Shown piece by piece: positions 16,007 to 24,630 of a stretch of 64,000 nt of DNA. The notes beneath the pieces are model-generated. The model searched no databases. It had not been told where the DNA came from and was given only the letters and a program-made list of their open reading frames with translations. The position numbers and the translations under genes are program-made. The stretch is from CAVRUF01 sp963716005 (GTDB lineage Bacteria; Actinomycetota; Thermoleophilia; Gaiellales; Gaiellaceae): contig OY970285.1 in NCBI GenBank assembly GCA_963716005.1, forward strand, positions 2,232,001-2,296,000, read 5' to 3'. Position 1 is the first letter of the stretch, and every line of letters starts with the position of its first letter.

Positions 16007-16395
16007 AGCTCGAGCAGGCGCGGGCGATGGTGGACGCGGTCCTCGACGCCGCTCCCGGCCCGGTGTCCGTCTTCGTCGCGGACGACCACGGCGAGCTCGT
16101 CGCCGCGGCGACCATGGACGGGGCCGCGCCGGACACGCGCCTGAACGCGCAGCGCAAGGCGTACACCGCGGCGCGGAGCGACCAGACCTCGACGAGCGCG
16201 CTCGCGGCCAAGGTCGGCGACAAGCCCACCGAGCTGGCGAGCTTCGATCCGCTCTTCATCTTCTTCAAGGGCGGCGTGGCCGCGTTCGACGGCGAACGGC
16301 GCGTCGGCGCGGTCGGCGTGAGCGGCCTGCCGGGCGAGGTGGACGAGCAACTCGCCCGCGACGCGATCGCAAGCGCGGGCCTCGCGACCGAATGA
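16003..16395 (+). CDS. GlcG/HbpS-like small protein
   Basis: The protein has 130 residues from a GTG start overlapping the isomerase stop. The pattern fits the GlcG/HbpS/PduO-C fold (PF03928): SVFVADDHGELVAAATMDGA, then RLNAQRKAYTAARS, and a C-terminal GVAAFDGERRVGAVGVSGLPG. Members bind small ligands such as haem, cobalamin or glycolate-pathway compounds, and many are of unknown function. Being locked in the sugar operon suggests a metabolic accessory role rather than haem sensing. Confidence 0.7.
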   Translation: MKLEQARAMVDAVLDAAPGPVSVFVADDHGELVAAATMDGAAPDTRLNAQRKAYTAARSDQTSTSALAAKVGDKPTELASFDPLFIFFKGGVAAFDGERRVGAVGVSGLPGEVDEQLARDAIASAGLATE

Positions 16396-17825
16396 CCGCC
16401 CTCGTCGGGCTCGACGTCGGGACGACCGGCGTCAAAGCGCTGGCGCTCGCGCCGGACGGCGAGATCCTCGCGCGCGCCGAGGAGGAGTACCCGCTCTCGA
16501 CCCCGCAGCCGGGCTGGGCCGAACAGGATCCCGAGGACTGGTGGCGCGCGACCGAGGAGGCGCTCGACGCGCTCGGCGTGGACGACGTCGCCGGGATCGG
16601 CCTCTCTGGGCAGATGCACGGCCTGGTGGTGCTCGACTCCGATGGGCGGGTGCTGCGCCCGGCGATCCTCTGGAACGACCAGCGCACGGCCGCCGAATGC
16701 GCCGAGATCGAGGAGCGGGTCGGCGGCCTGAGTCGGCTGGTCCAGCTGACCGGCAACCGCGCGCTCCCGGGATTCACGGCGCCGAAGCTCCTCTGGCTGC
16801 GCCGTCACGAGCCCGAGACGTACGCGCGAATAGCCCACGTCCTGCTCCCTAAGGACTACGTGCGGCTGCGCCTGACCGGGGAGCACGCGATCGACGCCGC
16901 GGACGCTTCCGGGACGCTCCTCTTCGACGTTGCGCAGCGGCGCTGGAGCGACGAGATCCTCGCGGCGCTCGAGATTCCCGCCGAATGGCTTCCGCCCGTG
17001 CTCGAGTCGCCGGCCGTCTCGGGACATGCCGGGGAGATTCCGGTCGCGGCGGGTGCGGGCGACCAGGCCGCGGGCGCACTCGGTGTCGGCGTCGACGGGC
17101 CGGGGCCGCTTTCGATCGTCCTCGGAACCTCGGGCGTCGTCTTCGCCGCGCTGCCCGGCTTCGCCACGGACCCGGAAGGCCGCGTGCATGCGTTCTGCCA
17201 CGCGGTCCCGGGCGGCTGGCACGCGATGGGCGTGATGCTCTCCGCGGCGGGGTCACTGCGCTGGCTCCGCGACACGGTCGCGCCCGGCGAGTCGTACGAC
17301 ACCCTGACGGCGGAGGCGGAGCGCTGGGCTCCCGGCGCCGAGGGCCTCGTCTTCCTCCCGTACCTGGCCGGCGAGCGGACGCCCCACGCCGACCCCGACG
17401 CGCGGGGCGCTTTCGCCGGGCTCTCGCTACGGCATGACCGAGGCGCGCTCGCCCGCGCGGTGCTCGAAGGCGTCGCCTACGGCCTGCGGGATTCCCTCGA
17501 GCTGCTGCGGACGCTCGGCGTCGAGCCCGAATCGGCCCGCGTCTCCGGCGGCGGCGCGCGCAGCGATCTCTGGCTGCGAATCGTCGCGTCGGTGCTCGAC
17601 CTGCCGCTCGAACGTACGGCCGCCGAAGAAGGTGCGGCGTACGGGGCGGCACTCCTCGGCGGCGTCGCCGCCGGGACGTACGCGGACGTCCACGAAGCGG
17701 TCGCCGCGACCGTGCGCGTCACCGAGCGGATCGACCCCGACCCCGAGTGGGTCGGCGCGTACGCACACGGGTACGCGAAATACCGCGCGCTCTATCCGGC
17801 CCTACGACCTCTGGAGGACACATGA
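16392..17825 (+). CDS. xylB: Xylulokinase
   Basis: The protein has 477 residues, typical for FGGY kinases. The N-terminal ATPase motif is VGLDVGTTGVKALAL. The xylulokinase hallmark GLSGQMHGLVVLD follows and RPAILWNDQRT comes next. The C-terminal nucleotide site is ESARVSGGGARSDLW. It phosphorylates D-xylulose to xylulose 5-phosphate for the pentose phosphate pathway. Its place after a sugar ABC transporter and an isomerase-fold gene defines this as a pentose-use operon. It starts in an ATGA overlap and ends in another. Confidence 0.92.
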   Translation: MTALVGLDVGTTGVKALALAPDGEILARAEEEYPLSTPQPGWAEQDPEDWWRATEEALDALGVDDVAGIGLSGQMHGLVVLDSDGRVLRPAILWNDQRTAAECAEIEERVGGLSRLVQLTGNRALPGFTAPKLLWLRRHEPETYARIAHVLLPKDYVRLRLTGEHAIDAADASGTLLFDVAQRRWSDEILAALEIPAEWLPPVLESPAVSGHAGEIPVAAGAGDQAAGALGVGVDGPGPLSIVLGTSGVVFAALPGFATDPEGRVHAFCHAVPGGWHAMGVMLSAAGSLRWLRDTVAPGESYDTLTAEAERWAPGAEGLVFLPYLAGERTPHADPDARGAFAGLSLRHDRGALARAVLEGVAYGLRDSLELLRTLGVEPESARVSGGGARSDLWLRIVASVLDLPLERTAAEEGAAYGAALLGGVAAGTYADVHEAVAATVRVTERIDPDPEWVGAYAHGYAKYRALYPALRPLEDT

Positions 17826-18529
17826 CATCGCTCGAAGGCAGGGTCGCTCTAGTCACCGGCGCGAGCCGGGGCATCGGGGCGGCCGTCGCGAAGGCGCTCG
17901 ACGCGCAGGGAGTCCGGCTCGGGCTCGCCTCGCGCAGCGGAGACGATCTCGGCATCGAGGGCGCGGTCGCGCGCGAATGCGACGTGCGCAGGCCCGACGA
18001 TCTCGAGTCGCTCGCGGCCGAGACGGCCGAGCGACACGGCGGCATCGACATCCTCGTCGCGAACGCGGGCGTCGGCGCGTACGGCCCGTTCCTCGATCTC
18101 CCGACCGACCAGCTCGAGGAGATGATCGACGTCAACGTGAAGGGCACGCTCTACGCCGCGCGCGCGGCGCTGCCGTACCTGGCGAAGAGCGACGCGGCCG
18201 ACATGATCACCCTCGCGTCCGAGGCGGGACGACGCGGACTGCCGTACGAGGCCGTGTACTGCGCGTCGAAGTTCGCGCAGGTCGGGTTCACCCGCGCCAT
18301 GGATCATGAGCTCCGCGAGCAGGGCATCCGCTGCTCGAACGTCTGTCCCGGCGGGGTCGCCACCGATTTCGCCATGGGCCGCGGCCGAACCCCGGACATG
18401 CCCGAACTGGCCGGAATGATGACCTCCGAAGACGTGGCCGAGGTGGTCGTGTTCGTCCTCAGCCGGCCGAGGAACCACCGCATCCTGGAAACGGCCTTCC
18501 GGCCGGTGACCGAGGAGTCATGGGGATGA
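17822..18529 (+). CDS. Short-chain dehydrogenase/reductase
   Basis: The protein has 235 residues. The classical SDR pattern is present: TGASRGIG cofactor motif, NAG in VANAGVGAYG, and catalytic YCASK in AVYCASKFAQVGF. The ATG at 17822 overlaps the xylulokinase stop by four bases and follows a purine-rich stretch (GGAGG), so the longer in-frame extension is not used. In this operon it probably interconverts a sugar or polyol with a ketose, for example in a side branch feeding xylulose. The substrate is not determinable. Confidence 0.87.
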   Translation: MTSLEGRVALVTGASRGIGAAVAKALDAQGVRLGLASRSGDDLGIEGAVARECDVRRPDDLESLAAETAERHGGIDILVANAGVGAYGPFLDLPTDQLEEMIDVNVKGTLYAARAALPYLAKSDAADMITLASEAGRRGLPYEAVYCASKFAQVGFTRAMDHELREQGIRCSNVCPGGVATDFAMGRGRTPDMPELAGMMTSEDVAEVVVFVLSRPRNHRILETAFRPVTEESWG

Positions 18530-19500
18530 GCGACGCCGTCAGATGGGGATTTCTCTCCACCGCCGACATCAACGAGAAGCTACTCGTAGGCGCCGCCGAG
18601 TCCGACAAGGTCGAGGTGCTCGCGGTCGCGAGCCGCGACGCCGCCCGCGCCGAGGCCTACGCGCGCGAGCACGGCATCGAGCGCTCCTACGGGAGCTACG
18701 ACGACATGCTCGCCGACCCGGACGTCGAGGCGGTCTACATCTCGCTGCCGAACTCGATGCACGTCGACTGGTCGATCCGCGCGCTCGAGGCGGGCAAGCA
18801 CGTCCTCTGCGAGAAGCCGCTCAGCCGCCATCCGGGCGAGGTCGAGCGAGCCTTCGACGCCGCCGACCGCACGGGCCGGATCCTCATGGAGGCGTTCATG
18901 TGGCGTCACAACCCGCAGACGGCGAAGCTGAAAGAGCTCGTCGACGGGGGTGCGATCGGCGAGCTGCGCCTCGTCCGCGCGGCGTTCAGCTTCCCGCTCG
19001 CCGACCAGACGAACGTCCGCCTGAACGCAGAGCTCGACGGCGGCGGGCTCATGGACGTCGGCTGCTACTGCGTCTCCGGTTCCCGGCTCCTCGCGGGCGA
19101 GCCCGAGCGCGTCTACGCCGAGCAGGTCGTGTCGCAGACCGGCGTCGACGAGCTTCTCACGGCGACCCTGCGCTTCCCGGGCGACGTTCTCGCCGAGATC
19201 GACTGCGGGCTCGTCCTCACCGGTCGCGACGAGCTGGAGGCGATCGGCGCGAAGGGATCGCTCTTTCTCGACGACCCGTGGCACTGCCGCAGGCCGGTGA
19301 TCGAGCACCGGACGGCGCGCGGCGTCGAGCGGATCGAGCTCGAGCCGCAGGACTCCTACCGCCTGGAGCTCGAGAACCTGGGCGACGCGCTGCGAGGCGA
19401 GGCGGAGCCGCTGCTCGGGCGCGAGGACGCCCTCGGCCAGGCCCGCACGATCCAGGCGTTGTACCGCTCGGCGGAGGAGGGCCGGCCGGCCGAGCTCTAG
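18526..19500 (+). CDS. Gfo/Idh/MocA-family oxidoreductase (xylose-dehydrogenase-like)
   Basis: The protein has 324 residues from the ATG at 18526, which shares ATGA with the SDR stop and lies 8 bases after GAGGAG. An ATG at 18520 is also possible. The N-terminus starts RWGFLSTADINEKLL, the catalytic segment is HVLCEKPLSRHPGEVE, and GGGLMDVGCYCVSG falls in the substrate domain. This arrangement is like NADP-dependent D-xylose dehydrogenases and dimeric dihydrodiol dehydrogenases. It closes the sugar operon. Confidence 0.87.
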   Translation: MSDAVRWGFLSTADINEKLLVGAAESDKVEVLAVASRDAARAEAYAREHGIERSYGSYDDMLADPDVEAVYISLPNSMHVDWSIRALEAGKHVLCEKPLSRHPGEVERAFDAADRTGRILMEAFMWRHNPQTAKLKELVDGGAIGELRLVRAAFSFPLADQTNVRLNAELDGGGLMDVGCYCVSGSRLLAGEPERVYAEQVVSQTGVDELLTATLRFPGDVLAEIDCGLVLTGRDELEAIGAKGSLFLDDPWHCRRPVIEHRTARGVERIELEPQDSYRLELENLGDALRGEAEPLLGREDALGQARTIQALYRSAEEGRPAEL

Positions 19501-19543
19501 CGAGACTCTTGCGGCCGAGCGCTCCAACCGATACAAGCGCACC

Positions 19544-19642
19544 ATGGAATACGCCAAGTTGCGTTGGTACGTGAGCGTCGCGGCCGCGGTGATCGGTCTC
19601 TTGAGCCTGCTGAAGCAGGGCCGCCGGTCCGGCTGGATCTAG
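19544..19642 (+). CDS. Possible 32-aa single-span membrane peptide
   Basis: An ATG at 19544 opens a 32-codon frame ending in TAG at 19642. The peptide has a short charged N-terminus, a hydrophobic span (VSVAAAVIGLLSLL) and a basic C-terminus (KQGRRSGW), so it would be a small inner-membrane protein with positive-inside topology. The upstream region has no strong ribosome site. It follows the sugar operon by 43 bases. Treat it as tentative. Confidence 0.4.
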   Translation: MEYAKLRWYVSVAAAVIGLLSLLKQGRRSGWI

Positions 19643-19856
19643 CGGGAGGCGACGCGAGCCGCGCGGCGATCAGGCGGCCCATGTCCATGTCCTTCGGAGG
19701 CCGTACTGCGCCATGACGCGCCGGCGGGCTCGGGCGCCGGCTGGAAGCGCGGGTTCGAACGCGCACAAGCGGGGTAGCTACTTTCTGCGCTGATTGACGC
19801 ATCTGTCACATGCGGATAGCCTCAGCGATTCTTGAAGTCGCAGGGGGGAGAGTTTG

Positions 19857-20966
19857 GTGACCATGCGACCCAGGCGGAGACTGTTTCGCCGGCTCGTGGT
19901 TCTGTGGCCCGTAGTCGGACTCCTGGCCTTCGACCCGCGTGCGGCAATGGTGGCGCCACCCGAGATCACGGTCACGATCACGGGTGCGCTCGGGCTGAAC
20001 GGCTGGTACTCGAGCAACGTCACGGTCGACTGGCAGGTCGACGGCGAGACCTCGTCGTCCGGCTGCGACACGGTGACGTTGACCGCCGACACGCCTGGCA
20101 CCACGATCACGTGCACGGCCGCAAACGGCGGGGATCAGACGATCAAGAGCGTCACGATCAAGCTGGACAAGACGCCGCCCTCGGCCGCCGCGGCGGCCGA
20201 GCGAGTGCCCGATTCGAACGGTTGGTACACCCAGCCTCTCACCGTTTCCTCGTCGGGAACAGATGGCACTTCCGGGATGGCGAGCTGCTCGTCGGCCCAG
20301 TACTCGGGCCCCGACAACGCTGGCGCGGTGGTCACCGGCTCGTGCCAGGACAACGCGGGCAATTCGGCGGCAACCTCGCTCTCGTTCAAGTACGACGCGA
20401 CCGCCCCCACGCTCACCGGCTTGAAGACGAGGGCGGGAAATCGCACCGTGGAAATCGTGTGGAAAAAGTCGGGCGACATACGAGTCATCGAGGTGGTGAG
20501 AACGCCGGGCCGCAACGGGGCCGCGGAGACCCTTGTGTTCCGTGGTCTCGCGTCCAAGTTCCGCGACAAGCGACTGGCCGTCGGCCGCAAGTACCACTAT
20601 CGCGTGACTGGTCTTGACGACGCGAGGAACAAGAGCGAGCGGGCCGTCAACATCGTCGCGACCGGCGCTCTGCTGAGACCGAGACCCGGGCAGCGGATCG
20701 CCCCGACCGGACCGCTCACGCTCCACTGGGTCGCTGTCAAGCGCGCCTCGTACTACAACGTTCAGGTGACTCGCAACGGCAAGATCTTGAGCGTCTGGCC
20801 CACGCGTTCTGGCTTCCAACTGCGGCGAACGTGGGTGTACAAGGGGCACCGCTATCGGTTGCGGCCAGGTGTGTACCACTGGTACGTCTGGCCTGGATTC
20901 GGGCGGCTCACCGCTGGTGACTACGGGCGCCTGCTCGGAAGCAGCACGTTCGTCGTGCCCGATTAG
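19857..20966 (+). CDS. Secreted Ig/fibronectin-like repeat protein
   Basis: The protein has about 369 residues from GTG 19857, placed 6 bases after a GGGGGGAG ribosome site (TTG 19854 and ATG 19863 are alternatives). A basic start and hydrophobic segment (LFRRLVVLWPVVGLLAF) look like a signal peptide. Two similar beta-rich repeats follow, each with the pattern NGWYS/T...V...SSG.C and paired cysteines, then a fibronectin-like module (TVEIVWKKSGD...YHYRVTGLD) and a C-terminal module with LTLHWVAVKRASYYNVQV. It is probably a cell-surface adhesin-like protein. No anchor signal is seen. Confidence 0.75.
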   Translation: MTMRPRRRLFRRLVVLWPVVGLLAFDPRAAMVAPPEITVTITGALGLNGWYSSNVTVDWQVDGETSSSGCDTVTLTADTPGTTITCTAANGGDQTIKSVTIKLDKTPPSAAAAAERVPDSNGWYTQPLTVSSSGTDGTSGMASCSSAQYSGPDNAGAVVTGSCQDNAGNSAATSLSFKYDATAPTLTGLKTRAGNRTVEIVWKKSGDIRVIEVVRTPGRNGAAETLVFRGLASKFRDKRLAVGRKYHYRVTGLDDARNKSERAVNIVATGALLRPRPGQRIAPTGPLTLHWVAVKRASYYNVQVTRNGKILSVWPTRSGFQLRRTWVYKGHRYRLRPGVYHWYVWPGFGRLTAGDYGRLLGSSTFVVPD

Positions 20967-21445
20967 CCGACGCCTCGGAACCTCCGTGTCGACAGCGTCA
21001 GGAAGACGTTGTCGCAGAGGACGAGGACGAGAAGCGCGAGCCCGCCGATCAAGAGCGTCGTGTCCCGCGAGCCCGCCTTCTTCGTCGCCGGGGTTCGGAC
21101 AGTCTCTTTCACCGTCTGCTTCGTTGTTGGCTTGGGGACAGGCTTCGCCTTCGCCTTCTCGCGCTTTCGCACTTGCTTCTGCTCCGATCGCACGCTTGGC
21201 GGAGGTGCTGACGCGGGTGGCTGCACGACCGCCGGAGCCGGCGACGGATCGACGACGGGCGCGGGCGGAGGCGGGGACGGGGCGCCGGGAGCGGGATCAG
21301 GACTCGGCGGCTGCGAGCCAGTCGGCCCAGGTTCCGGCGCCGGTTCCGCCTGGGCCAGCGCGGGAGCGCTGTAGACGGCTGCAAGGCAACACAGGAGAAG
21401 AAGAACCGATACCTGCCGTCGCAATGATCGACCGGTGCGCTTCAA
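20963..21445 (-). CDS. Pro-rich exported protein with C-terminal membrane anchor
   Basis: The protein has 160 residues. It has a basic N-terminus with a hydrophobic signal ending PALAQA, a long Pro/Ala/Ser-rich spacer (residues about 33-85), a lysine-rich block, then a hydrophobic span (TTLLIGGLALLVLVLC) and a short basic tail. The layout is that of a wall-spanning stalk with a C-terminal anchor, but there is no LPXTG sorting motif. Its stop overlaps the stop of the convergent Ig-like protein by four bases. Confidence 0.65.
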   Translation of the reverse strand: MKRTGRSLRRQVSVLLLLCCLAAVYSAPALAQAEPAPEPGPTGSQPPSPDPAPGAPSPPPPAPVVDPSPAPAVVQPPASAPPPSVRSEQKQVRKREKAKAKPVPKPTTKQTVKETVRTPATKKAGSRDTTLLIGGLALLVLVLCDNVFLTLSTRRFRGVG

Positions 21446-21906
21446 GGCGCCGTTCCCCTCGTTGCTGCTACCGCCTGTAGTAGCCGATCGGGCTCACCGT
21501 GTCAATGAAGCTGCGATCGCGGCCGACTTGGAACGTGAGCGTCGGCTGGTTGTGCCGCCGTACGGGCTTTGATACTGCGCGCGTCTGCTTCGTCCACCAC
21601 GATCCAGCGCGCTCATTCCCTGCACCGTTCCGCTGTGGAGCCAGGGTGTTGTCAGCAACGACCTTCGGTGGACGCGCCGGCGTTTGCCGATGTGATATTA
21701 CAGCCAATGCGCCAGCGTGATACTACGTGTAGATAAATTTGATATCACCCTGCAAATCACACATTTTTCAACAAATCGTAAAAATAAGCGCGTGACAATT
21801 TACAAACAACAGCGCCTCCGTAGTATGGCGCAAAGCGCCGACGTAATTACGGGCTGGTGACGCATTTTGGCGATTGGGAACACCAGACCGTCCAAGTCGT
21901 CGCTAG
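21446..21906. other. Gene-poor, partly AT-rich intergenic region
   Basis: About 460 bases hold no convincing gene. Bases 21685-21810 are strikingly AT-rich for this genome (A/T runs such as CACATTTTTCAAC and AATCGTAAAAATAAG). A motif close to TGATAYT occurs four times: TTTGATACT at 21568, TGTGATATT at 21691, CGTGATACT at 21716 and TTTGATATC at 21738. The region precedes the sigma-factor gene and probably holds its control sequences. Short ORFs here on either strand look accidental. Confidence 0.6.
21799..21826 (+). promoter_or_regulatory. Candidate promoter of the sigma-factor gene
   Basis: TTTACA (21799-21804) and TAGTAT (21821-21826) are separated by 16 bases at the downstream edge of the AT-rich island, about 90 bases upstream of the sigma-factor start. 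The match to vegetative -35/-10 consensus is moderate. Four TGATAYT-like copies lie upstream and could bind a regulator. Confidence 0.4.
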
Positions 21907-21915
21907 GTGGATCTC

Positions 21916-22635
21916 ATGTCCGTAACTGCCGCAGCGGTGACAGCAAAGAGAGCGTCCGGCGCGCCGCACGCCGAGCGCTCTCTTGCTGCTGGTCGGCGTA
22001 CAAGGACGCAAAGCGCATCGGGTTCGCGGCAGAACGCGGACGTTTGCAGGCTCCTCCGCGAATACCATCGGGACGGCGACCTGGGAGCCCGTGCGTGCCT
22101 GATTCAGCAGTACCTCCCCCTGGTGAGGCGCCTGGCGCGTCGGTACGGCGGGCATGGAGAGCAGTTCGAGGATCTCGTACAGGTGGGCTCGATCGGCCTG
22201 ATCAAGGCCATCGACCGGTTTCAGCTCGAGCGCGGAGTCGAGCTCGCGAGCTACGCGATCCCAACGATCGACGGGGAGATCAAACGTCACCTGCGCGATC
22301 GAGCCTGGCCGATCCGGATTCCGCGCCGGCTCCAGGAGCTCGACCCGACGCTGAGAGCCCGCGTGGCCGAGCTAGTGGACGGGCAGAACGGCGAATTCGA
22401 CCGCACCGGCGAGCTCGAGCACGGTTACGAGTTGGGTGAGGACCGCGTCGCTCTCGCTGGCGGCTTTCACGTGCTCGACCCCCAGGAGCGGCTCCTCCTG
22501 CGCCTGGCCTACTTCGAAGGGCTCAGCCAGGCACAGATCGGGCGCCGGGTGGGCATCTCACAGATCCATGTGTCACGGCTGACGCGTCGGGCGCTCGCCA
22601 AGCTGCGGACGGCGATCGGGCATCTCGAGCCATGA
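21916..22635 (+). CDS. RNA polymerase sigma factor, SigB/SigF-type (group 3)
   Basis: The protein has 239 residues from ATG 21916, 5 bases after AGGTGGA (GTG 21907 is an alternative). Region 2 contains LVRRLARRYGGHGEQFEDLVQVGSIGLIKAIDRF, with the core-binding and -10-reading helices (first 20 residues diagnostic). The IPTIDGEIKRHLRDR segment is typical of SigB/F. Region 4 ends with a helix-turn-helix in GLSQAQIGRRVGISQIHVSR. A non-conserved Ser/Arg-rich N-terminus of about 40 residues precedes it. No anti-sigma or anti-anti-sigma gene is adjacent. It likely controls stress or developmental genes. The HicB-like gene follows after 37 bases and may be co-transcribed. Confidence 0.88.
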   Translation: MSVTAAAVTAKRASGAPHAERSLAAGRRTRTQSASGSRQNADVCRLLREYHRDGDLGARACLIQQYLPLVRRLARRYGGHGEQFEDLVQVGSIGLIKAIDRFQLERGVELASYAIPTIDGEIKRHLRDRAWPIRIPRRLQELDPTLRARVAELVDGQNGEFDRTGELEHGYELGEDRVALAGGFHVLDPQERLLLRLAYFEGLSQAQIGRRVGISQIHVSRLTRRALAKLRTAIGHLEP

Positions 22636-22672
22636 TGCGAAATTGTGTGCTTTTTGGCACTATTGAGGAACA

Positions 22673-23311
22673 ATGACAAGTGAGACTCCCACCCAACCCG
22701 CTGCGGACGTCAATCGCTTGAGCGGCGGCCGGAAGCGGGCCGGGGATACGGCCGAGGCGTACACGGTGCTGCCGTACCACCTGCTGGTGGTCCGGGACGG
22801 CGAGGACAAAGGCAAGCCCTGGACGGCCTCCGTCGAGGAGCTTCCCGGCTGCACGACGCGCGGCAAGACCGCGGACGATGCTCTGGCGGCTGTCGAGTCT
22901 GCGATGGCGAAGTGGATTGCCGTCGCGCTCGAGGAGGAACGCGATATTCCGGAGCCGAGGTCGGCAACGAGTCACAGCGGGCGCCTGCTCTTGCGAATGC
23001 CCCGGACGCTCCATGCGGATCTGACGCGTGTCTCGGAGCGGGAGGGCGTGAGCCTGAACCAGTTCATCACCGACGTCCTTGCCGCCGCGATTGCCTGGCG
23101 AGGCGGGACGGAGGCTTCCCGGCCGGGCACCGGGACGTCGTCGATCAACCAGGCGCCCGGTGCCGAGGGGCTCACGACGGAGCCCGAAGCGCGCCGACGC
23201 TCGACGCGCAACCCGACGCGGCTTACGAATGCGGCCCTCGCGGCGAACTTCGTGATCGTCGGGCTGGCCGGGATCGTCGCAATCATCGTCTTGATTGCCG
23301 CGGCCACCTAG
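22673..23311 (+). CDS. HicB-like protein with C-terminal membrane anchor
   Basis: The protein has 212 residues with a GAGGA ribosome site. Residues about 28-85 form a HicB-type partial RNase-H fold (VVRDGEDKGKPWTASVEELPG, then TADDALAAVESAMAKWIA). Residues about 105-140 form a ribbon-helix-helix/HicB C-terminal motif (LLLRMPRTLHADLTRVSE, GVSLNQFITDVLAAAIAW). After a polar linker, a hydrophobic span (FVIVGLAGIVAIIVLIAAAT) ends the protein. HicB antitoxins are normally soluble and paired with HicA, but no HicA toxin is adjacent. A membrane-tethered regulator is suggested. Confidence 0.75.
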   Translation: MTSETPTQPAADVNRLSGGRKRAGDTAEAYTVLPYHLLVVRDGEDKGKPWTASVEELPGCTTRGKTADDALAAVESAMAKWIAVALEEERDIPEPRSATSHSGRLLLRMPRTLHADLTRVSEREGVSLNQFITDVLAAAIAWRGGTEASRPGTGTSSINQAPGAEGLTTEPEARRRSTRNPTRLTNAALAANFVIVGLAGIVAIIVLIAAAT

Positions 23312-23322
23312 AGACCGCATAG

Positions 23323-24630
23323 CTAGGGACGGGCGCGAAGGGGTCGAGCGATCGCCCGCAGCAGGTCGAGGTCTTCGCGGCGCGGCAGCAGAAGCGCCTT
23401 CCAGGCGAAGGGGCTCCGCCGCGCGTAGACGGCGAGGGCGACGGTCCCGCCGGCAAGGAACGCCGTGCTCGCAGCGGCCGCGGCACCGGTGGCGCCGAAC
23501 CGCGGGATCAGCACGATGTCCAGCGCAATGCCCACGACCAGCGACACGACGGGCCCGAGTGACGACAGCCCCGGGGATGTCGACGCGATCAACGCGTTCG
23601 AGAACACCGCGGTAGCGGCGAAGCCGAGCGCCCCCGGCAGCAGCCAGAGGAAGGGCTCGACCGAAGCCTCGAACGCCGACCCGAAGAGGATGGGGAGGAG
23701 CAGCGGACCCAGGATCGCGGCGACGACGACGGCGCCGGTCGTGACGAGAGCCGCCGAGCGGAACGCCTGCAACGTCTGGCGGCCTCGCTGGCCGGGGTCG
23801 GCTCGTGCCGCGGCGGGCAGCAGCGCAGTCGCAGTCGCCGCGGGGAGGTAGAGGAGTACCTCCGATGCGTTGACCGCGACGGCGTAGATGCCGAGCGCCG
23901 CCTCGGACGCCAGCAGGCCCATCAGGATCTGGTCGATCCGAAAGTTGAGGAAGCGGGCGAAGCTCCCCACCCAGGCGCGAATCCCGAACCGAATCTCGAT
24001 CACGAGAAGGCTCAGGTTCGGGCGGACGAGGCCGACGCCGTACGCCGAGTGCCGCAGCAGGCGGAGTGCGCGCAGGCCTTCTGTTGCCACCCACGCGAGC
24101 GCCGCGCTGGTCACCGTCAACCCGGCGCTCAGCCAGATGGCGGCGAGCAGGAGCGGATAGACCCACGATGCCGTCGCCGTGATGAGCGCCAGCCGCCGGA
24201 CCCGGCCGCAGCCCAGCAGGAACGCTGCTCCCCCCTCCACGAGCGCTGACGCGAGCGTCCCGGCAACGAGGAGCGCGAGCTCGGACTGACCGATGCCGAC
24301 GGGGCGGTCGTCGCCGAGGAGCCCGAGGGCCACACATGCGAGCCCCGCGGCGAGCAGCGAGCTGGCGAGCATGAACAGCACGACGTTCGAAAGGAGGGCT
24401 CCACGCCTTTCGGACCGTCTCGCCGCGTAGACGGTGGTCGCTTCTCCAACTCCAAGACCCGCGACGCGGGCGAGCACCAGCGCGGTGACGGTGATGAAGG
24501 CGATCGTCCCGCGGCCTGATGGCCCGAGGCCGCGGGCCAGCATCAGGACGGCGATGAAGAACCCGGCGTTGCCGGCGAGCTTGGCCCAGAGCAGGACCGC
24601 AGAGTCCCTCGCGACGGAATCCGAGCTCAG
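23323..24630 (-). CDS. Polysaccharide flippase (Wzx/MATE-like), apparent CTG start
   Basis: The protein is about 435 residues with 12 or so hydrophobic helices of the MVF/polysaccharide-export family. The first ATG in frame (24543) would cut into the first helix. Upstream in the same frame the family-like sequence continues (VLLWAKLAGNAGFFIAV...) up to the end of the preceding gene, but this stretch has no ATG, GTG or TTG. A CTG at 24630 overlaps the preceding stop as CTGA, mimicking the usual ATGA coupling, and is my preferred start. It should move lipid-linked repeat units across the membrane for the Wzy-like polymerase. Confidence 0.78.
   Translation of the reverse strand: MSSDSVARDSAVLLWAKLAGNAGFFIAVLMLARGLGPSGRGTIAFITVTALVLARVAGLGVGEATTVYAARRSERRGALLSNVVLFMLASSLLAAGLACVALGLLGDDRPVGIGQSELALLVAGTLASALVEGGAAFLLGCGRVRRLALITATASWVYPLLLAAIWLSAGLTVTSAALAWVATEGLRALRLLRHSAYGVGLVRPNLSLLVIEIRFGIRAWVGSFARFLNFRIDQILMGLLASEAALGIYAVAVNASEVLLYLPAATATALLPAAARADPGQRGRQTLQAFRSAALVTTGAVVVAAILGPLLLPILFGSAFEASVEPFLWLLPGALGFAATAVFSNALIASTSPGLSSLGPVVSLVVGIALDIVLIPRFGATGAAAAASTAFLAGGTVALAVYARRSPFAWKALLLPRREDLDLLRAIARPLRARP

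Noticed and set aside
21468..21720. Short ORFs on both strands in the intergenic region (about 70-80 codons)
   Set aside because: They overlap each other on opposite strands, have no ribosome site and no recognisable pattern.
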